Positions 61,501-64,000 of a DNA stretch of 64,000 bases are shown here, piece after piece. The stretch spans positions 1 through 64,000 of the forward strand of contig JAFAGO010000023.1 in the NCBI GenBank assembly GCA_023422635.1. The letters run 5' to 3'. How positions within the stretch are numbered: the first letter of the stretch is position 1; every line of letters begins with the position of its first letter. Source of the DNA: Bacteroidota bacterium (GTDB taxonomy: Bacteria; Bacteroidota; Bacteroidia; Flavobacteriales; Weeksellaceae). The translations under genes and the position numbers were made by a program. The notes under the pieces are model-generated. The model was not told the DNA's origin and ran no database searches. It saw only the letters and a list, made by a program, of their open reading frames with translations.

Positions 61501-62751
61501 GAATTACATATTGATAACTTTAATGGAATGTTGTGTGATGAAAATTTTGATGGCATTATTGAGGTGAATTTAGCAAGTCAAGTTACACCAATTATTCTGC
61601 AAAATTCACAAAATTATACCGTTAAATATTATACCTCTCAAGAATTTGCTAACGACGGAGGCGACAATAACGTTGATGAACAATGGTCTTACACAACTCC
61701 AATTGCGCTTTATGTACGAGTAGAATCTAAAGATTGTCCTCCCGTTTTTGGTACAATAAATTTTGGTTATGGAAACAGCGTTCCGCTCCTTCTCGATACC
61801 TATTCTGATACTATTTGTGATGATGATGAAAATCCTCTCGATGGAATAAAATCCGTTAATCTTTTGGATTATAAATCCATGTTTACTGAAGATAGTGCCG
61901 TTCAAATTTCATTTTTTGAAGAAGAAAACTTTGCAGAAGCAAACAGCAACGAAATTTCAAGCACCTTCGAATTTTCCAGAACAAAAACATTCTTCATTCG
62001 TTTAAGTAAAAATGGACTTTGTACCTCAATTGCGCGCTTGACGTTAACCATCAAAACTCCAAAAGCTTCAGATGCTCTCGCGGCAATTAATACTCAAATT
62101 TGTCCTGATACTACAATTACCCTTGATGTAGGTTCAGGTTTCGACAGTTATACTTGGAGTACAGGCGAACAAAACACTCCAATAACAGTCGGAATTGGCA
62201 CTTACTGGGTTGATTTGGTGTACAACGGATGTACCTATCGTCAAGAGGTGAATGTATCATCTGTGGATCTTCCAGTGATTCAATCCATCGAAATTCAAGG
62301 TACAACTGCAACAATACATGTTTCGGGAGGAAAACCACCTTATCGCTACTCCCTAAATGGAAGAGATTACCAAGATTCAAATGTATTTACAAATGTTTCT
62401 TACGGAGAAAATACAGCCTACGTAATTTCCGATGATAATTGTGCACCAATACAACAAGTTTTCACCGTTATTCGCATTCTGAATGTAATTACTCCAAATG
62501 GCGACGGTAAAAATGATGTACTCAATTATGGTGACCTTGCGTTTAAAGAAGATGTCAAACTTCAAATTTTTGATCGAAATGGAACCTTAATTTTTACAGG
62601 AAATGCTGCCAACAACTATTCGTGGGATGGCAAACTAAATGGTCGACATGTACCAACATCGTCCTATTGGTATGTTCTGGAATGGAGAGATGCGGGATCC
62701 TCTTTCCTTACGCAAAATAAAGGATGGATATTGGTAAAAAATAGAGATTAA
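58552..62751 (+). CDS. Large T9SS type B cell-surface protein, IgGFc-binding-like N-terminus
   Basis: 1399 residues. A Sec signal peptide (MKKGLLFLLLIFTYFNTFAQ) is followed by a long N-terminal region (about 25-480) resembling the IgGFc-binding N-terminal domain found in many Bacteroidetes type B proteins (GKEFVLMKGNG; VVATVDGTKVFLNN). Then come Ig-like parts, a cadherin-like stretch (about 560-640), and at least four modules with Cys-Asp starts (AHCDDEIDGVIDGN, KVCDDDLDGSIDIN, MLCDENFDGIIEVN, TICDDDENPLDGI). The end is the type B sorting domain NVITPNGDGKNDVLNYG to GWILVKNRD. IgG binding itself is not implied. The likely role is adhesion or gliding-associated surface work. Confidence 0.9.
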   Translation: MKKGLLFLLLIFTYFNTFAQLDREHWFAPVLDGNLNGSNVQRIYLSTNETTPFQVRVYNNNILRTTLTVSKGNPVYWDVPRNYIFSDEYTSDHFKVSTKGLYLNGDKPYFASLRFSIQQHGEILTSKGTAGIGTEFRAVVAPITVNASVLNFTTGILATEDNTQVTVSDYGSNIRFGDGQQRPQITFTLNKGQSYIIDGTSAYSQNWTGFIGAKIVANKNISVTNGNFTGQYAGSYSNSSDILMDQGVPIDKLGKEFVLMKGNGTTSSNMEKALVVATVDGTKVFLNNSTTAAATLNAGEYFLTPNNAYINHGSNHYNMRVTTTENAYVYQLLAGDSGSSMVATGGMNYIPPLSCYLPKKIDEIGMIDQNRVYLTNSGWQNSIPTKLNIITEKAASETGGHLSVYRNGSLMNLTAANGPFPVSGNDNWVTYSIAGITGNIAVESSHAVTAGISAGNDAVGYGGYFAGFSYIPAIIKQTGECLPNVILEVTEGFDSYQWVQKVGENYIPAPGINNLYTYQPTQAGIYAVKLKQGSCDEVQTGDFKFQTCVYYTPYTYDICSTQEITPTFELSSQTVNPAAIVIDTPPTKGNISIATDGKLTYTANPNATGTDFFTYTFCGIGLIPDCETVEVTLNLNQITKNDKIILSECGTNGTAIYNLNDAQVTTETVSKTYYKSENGAQNEIASELIADPTSYSSADGFVYVRLENDFGCVDVAKIELKSKLAPTANVDLYTKAHCDDEIDGVIDGNFFVNLDDITPIVVPNSSNFTVRYYRTEILALAGNNTDALTGNYGFTENTSIWIRVDSPEDCPPAIKEIQLKTGEKLVLENEIVTTKVCDDDLDGSIDINLADYIQEFNSNTGITATYFVIDAAGNENSVSPNQNITDNRSFYYHLSLPGFCDTIGTLNLEFKQSTAPVLDSTYTVCGTSTKLIDAGSGFTSYEWDNGETGQTANLGAGSHWVKVTNSDGCIYTHNFTIVSTSAAELHIDNFNGMLCDENFDGIIEVNLASQVTPIILQNSQNYTVKYYTSQEFANDGGDNNVDEQWSYTTPIALYVRVESKDCPPVFGTINFGYGNSVPLLLDTYSDTICDDDENPLDGIKSVNLLDYKSMFTEDSAVQISFFEEENFAEANSNEISSTFEFSRTKTFFIRLSKNGLCTSIARLTLTIKTPKASDALAAINTQICPDTTITLDVGSGFDSYTWSTGEQNTPITVGIGTYWVDLVYNGCTYRQEVNVSSVDLPVIQSIEIQGTTATIHVSGGKPPYRYSLNGRDYQDSNVFTNVSYGENTAYVISDDNCAPIQQVFTVIRILNVITPNGDGKNDVLNYGDLAFKEDVKLQIFDRNGTLIFTGNAANNYSWDGKLNGRHVPTSSYWYVLEWRDAGSSFLTQNKGWILVKNRD

Positions 62752-62761
62752 AATTAAGTAG

Positions 62762-62792
62762 AATGCAGGGATTTACGTTCCTGCATTTTTTA
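62762..62792 (+). terminator. Terminator after the large surface-protein gene
   Basis: AATGCAGGGA (62762-62771) pairs with TTCCTGCATT (62778-62787, one G-T pair) around a six-base loop, then Ts. Confidence 0.75.
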
Positions 62793-62881
62793 TAACGAAT
62801 TTTAACGCTATAGAATAAAAATTAACCAAACTTTAACCCAAAAGCCACTATCGAATCTAAGATTTACTAAAAAAACTTGTC

Positions 62882-62889
62882 TACTTTTG
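62882..62889 (+). promoter_or_regulatory. -7 box just before a start codon
   Basis: TACTTTTG, an exact match, ends 8 bases before the ATG at 62898, so the leader is very short. It argues against the longer frame that would begin at 62877. Confidence 0.5.
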
Positions 62890-62897
62890 CCAAGATT

Positions 62898-63689
62898 ATG
62901 AAAAAACTATTTGCGTTTATTTTGTTGGGAACTTTAGTGCTTTTTAAAGCGCAAAGTTATGAAGGAGAAATATATATCCGCGATCACTCCAGTTACTATC
63001 TCAATCAGATTTATGTAACAAACCTCAATGCATATAAAACCGTTAAGGTAGATCCTTACGGAAAGTTTAAAATCCCTGCGAAAGCGGGAGATGTAATTCG
63101 ATTTACTTCAATTGTTACCGACCGAAAAGATGTTAAACTAACAGATAAACAATTGGCAAGTCTTAATAATTTTGTAGAACTTAAGATTGCGTATTACGAT
63201 ATTCAGGAAGTCATTATCAGTAAATTCAAACCTACTGGAAACCTTCGTAAAGATGTGCTTTCCCTTAAAACCGGTCAACGAGAAATTGCGCTAAAAAAAG
63301 CGATAGGACTTCCCGAACCTAAAGGCGATGGACTTCCCACTCAATTACCTGCAGCCAGTTTTGCAAATGGTGGTTTAACCTTTGGTTTAGACAGTATTTA
63401 CGATCTATTTTCTGGAGAAAAGAAGAAAAAAGAGCGCCTTCAACAATACGAAAAAATGAATGCGTCGGTTAAAAATATTCGGGATTATTATGGAGATGCC
63501 TATTTCAGTTCCCTGAAAATTCCTGAAAATCTTATTGATAATTTTCTTCAGTTTGTCTACAGCTCCGACGATCTTTCGCCTTATATACAAGCCAATAATT
63601 ACAACGCAATCGCGTTCTACATCGAAAAGTATATCCCTATTTATCAGAAGCGATTAAAGAATTCTTCCTTGATGGAAGTGGTTCAATAA
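62898..63689 (+). CDS. Exported protein with carboxypeptidase-regulatory-like start
   Basis: 263 residues from the ATG at 62898 (MKKLFAFILLGTLVLFKAQ), which gives a clean Sec signal peptide. Residues about 20-100 (YEGEIYIRDHSSYYLNQIYVTN, VDPYGKFKIPAKAGDVIRF, YYDIQEVIISK) look like the CarboxypepD_reg-like beta-sandwich common in Bacteroidetes envelope proteins. The rest is mostly helical and ends SSLMEVVQ. No active-site motif is seen. Function unknown; the envelope is the likely place. Confidence 0.75.
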   Translation: MKKLFAFILLGTLVLFKAQSYEGEIYIRDHSSYYLNQIYVTNLNAYKTVKVDPYGKFKIPAKAGDVIRFTSIVTDRKDVKLTDKQLASLNNFVELKIAYYDIQEVIISKFKPTGNLRKDVLSLKTGQREIALKKAIGLPEPKGDGLPTQLPAASFANGGLTFGLDSIYDLFSGEKKKKERLQQYEKMNASVKNIRDYYGDAYFSSLKIPENLIDNFLQFVYSSDDLSPYIQANNYNAIAFYIEKYIPIYQKRLKNSSLMEVVQ

Positions 63690-63782
63690 TTCGAGTTTCA
63701 TCCAAAGAAATTTTGTTTTATTTCTGTCTTTTAATGAAATTTTAAAAGGCATCTTCCACTCTGCAATCAAAATAAAAGTCAG

Positions 63783-63790
63783 TATATTTG
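63783..63790 (+). promoter_or_regulatory. -7 box for the last gene
   Basis: TATATTTG, an exact match, 65 bases before the ATG at 63856. It gives a leader of roughly 60 bases. Confidence 0.4.
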
Positions 63791-63855
63791 CGTTTTAGTT
63801 AAATAAGAACACATTTCTACACTTAAATTTCTTACCCAAAACTGTGAAAAGCAGA

Positions 63856-64000
63856 ATGAAACCTTTACTTTTCTTTTTCAGTATTTTTTTCTTTACAACC
63901 ATTTGTGGGCAATCCAAAATGAAGGATTACAGCAACATTCTTAAAAGCAAAAACATCTACGAGATTAATGCTTTTTTAAGAGACGCACATCCCGACGATC
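63856..64000 (+). CDS. N-terminus of an exported protein, cut by window edge
   Basis: 48 residues are visible. MKPLLFFFSIFFFTTICGQSK is a Sec signal peptide, and the mature start reads MKDYSNILKSKNIYEINAFLRDAHPDD. An in-frame GTG four codons earlier (63844) is also possible. The KNIYEINAFLRDAHP stretch resembles the KFVKENPSHPKT stretch of the exported protein at 54.5 kb, so the two may be related. Function cannot be judged from this piece. Confidence 0.65.
   Translation, partial: MKPLLFFFSIFFFTTICGQSKMKDYSNILKSKNIYEINAFLRDAHPDD

Noticed and set aside
56153..62751. The two surface proteins as one broken gene
   Set aside because: Each has its own signal peptide and its own complete type B sorting domain, and a promoter box lies between them.

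Overview
The window looks like chromosomal DNA of a flavobacterium of the Weeksellaceae type (Chryseobacterium and relatives). The supporting signs are low GC, no Shine-Dalgarno sites, many TAnnTTTG (-7) promoter boxes typical of Bacteroidetes, two classes of type IX secretion (T9SS) sorting domains, a bacillithiol gene (bshB1), a single-subunit SdhC and the duplicated exbD of a Bacteroidetes TonB operon. The species assignment is inference. Most of the window is housekeeping genome. No insertion sequence, prophage, CRISPR array, rRNA or plasmid gene was seen.

Layout. 1-5.7 kb: start of a lipoprotein (cut by the edge), paaG-paaI, hutI, then ruvB, an MBL-fold hydrolase and coaE on the other strand. 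5.8-13 kb: a large secreted M12-type metalloprotease with a T9SS type A tail, an outer-membrane-like protein and lipoprotein pair next to rlmD, and a TlpA-like lipoprotein without its redox cysteines. 13-19.5 kb: sdhCAB, comEC, tRNA-His, bshB1. 19.5-25.4 kb: a TPR protein, a PstS-like lipoprotein with a tiny membrane protein, and the exbB-exbD-exbD-tonB energy-transduction operon. 25.7-34.9 kb: leuS, a glycosyltransferase, waaA (Kdo transferase), a DUF1648 protein, an NlpC/P60 hydrolase, an O-methyltransferase, an OmpA-family protein and tilS. 35-38.5 kb: the most accessory-looking stretch, with an orphan exbD paralogue, a lipoprotein, an alpha/beta hydrolase, a secreted protein of unknown function and a patatin lipase. 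38.6-54.4 kb: nrnA, rpmH, an FtsE-like ATPase, trmN6, a histidine kinase, ribE, pdxA, yceD-rpmF, accB-accC, rocD, three sugar-transfer genes, gltX and accA. 54.5-64 kb: a secreted protein, tsf, two large T9SS type B cell-surface proteins with shared modules, and two more exported proteins, the last cut by the window edge.

Shared functions include envelope building (waaA, four glycosyltransferase-type genes, OmpA, NlpC/P60, TonB system), fatty-acid synthesis (accA, accB, accC), translation (leuS, gltX, tilS, trmN6, rlmD, rpmH, rpmF, tsf, tRNA-His) and protein export through T9SS. Gene ends are often marked by strong hairpin terminators, and several are fused directly to the promoter of the next gene. 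I did not find an obviously new multi-gene system. The best candidates for novelty are the 35-38.5 kb cluster, the paired type B surface proteins, the uncharacterised gene at 49.8 kb and the cysteine-less TlpA-like protein.
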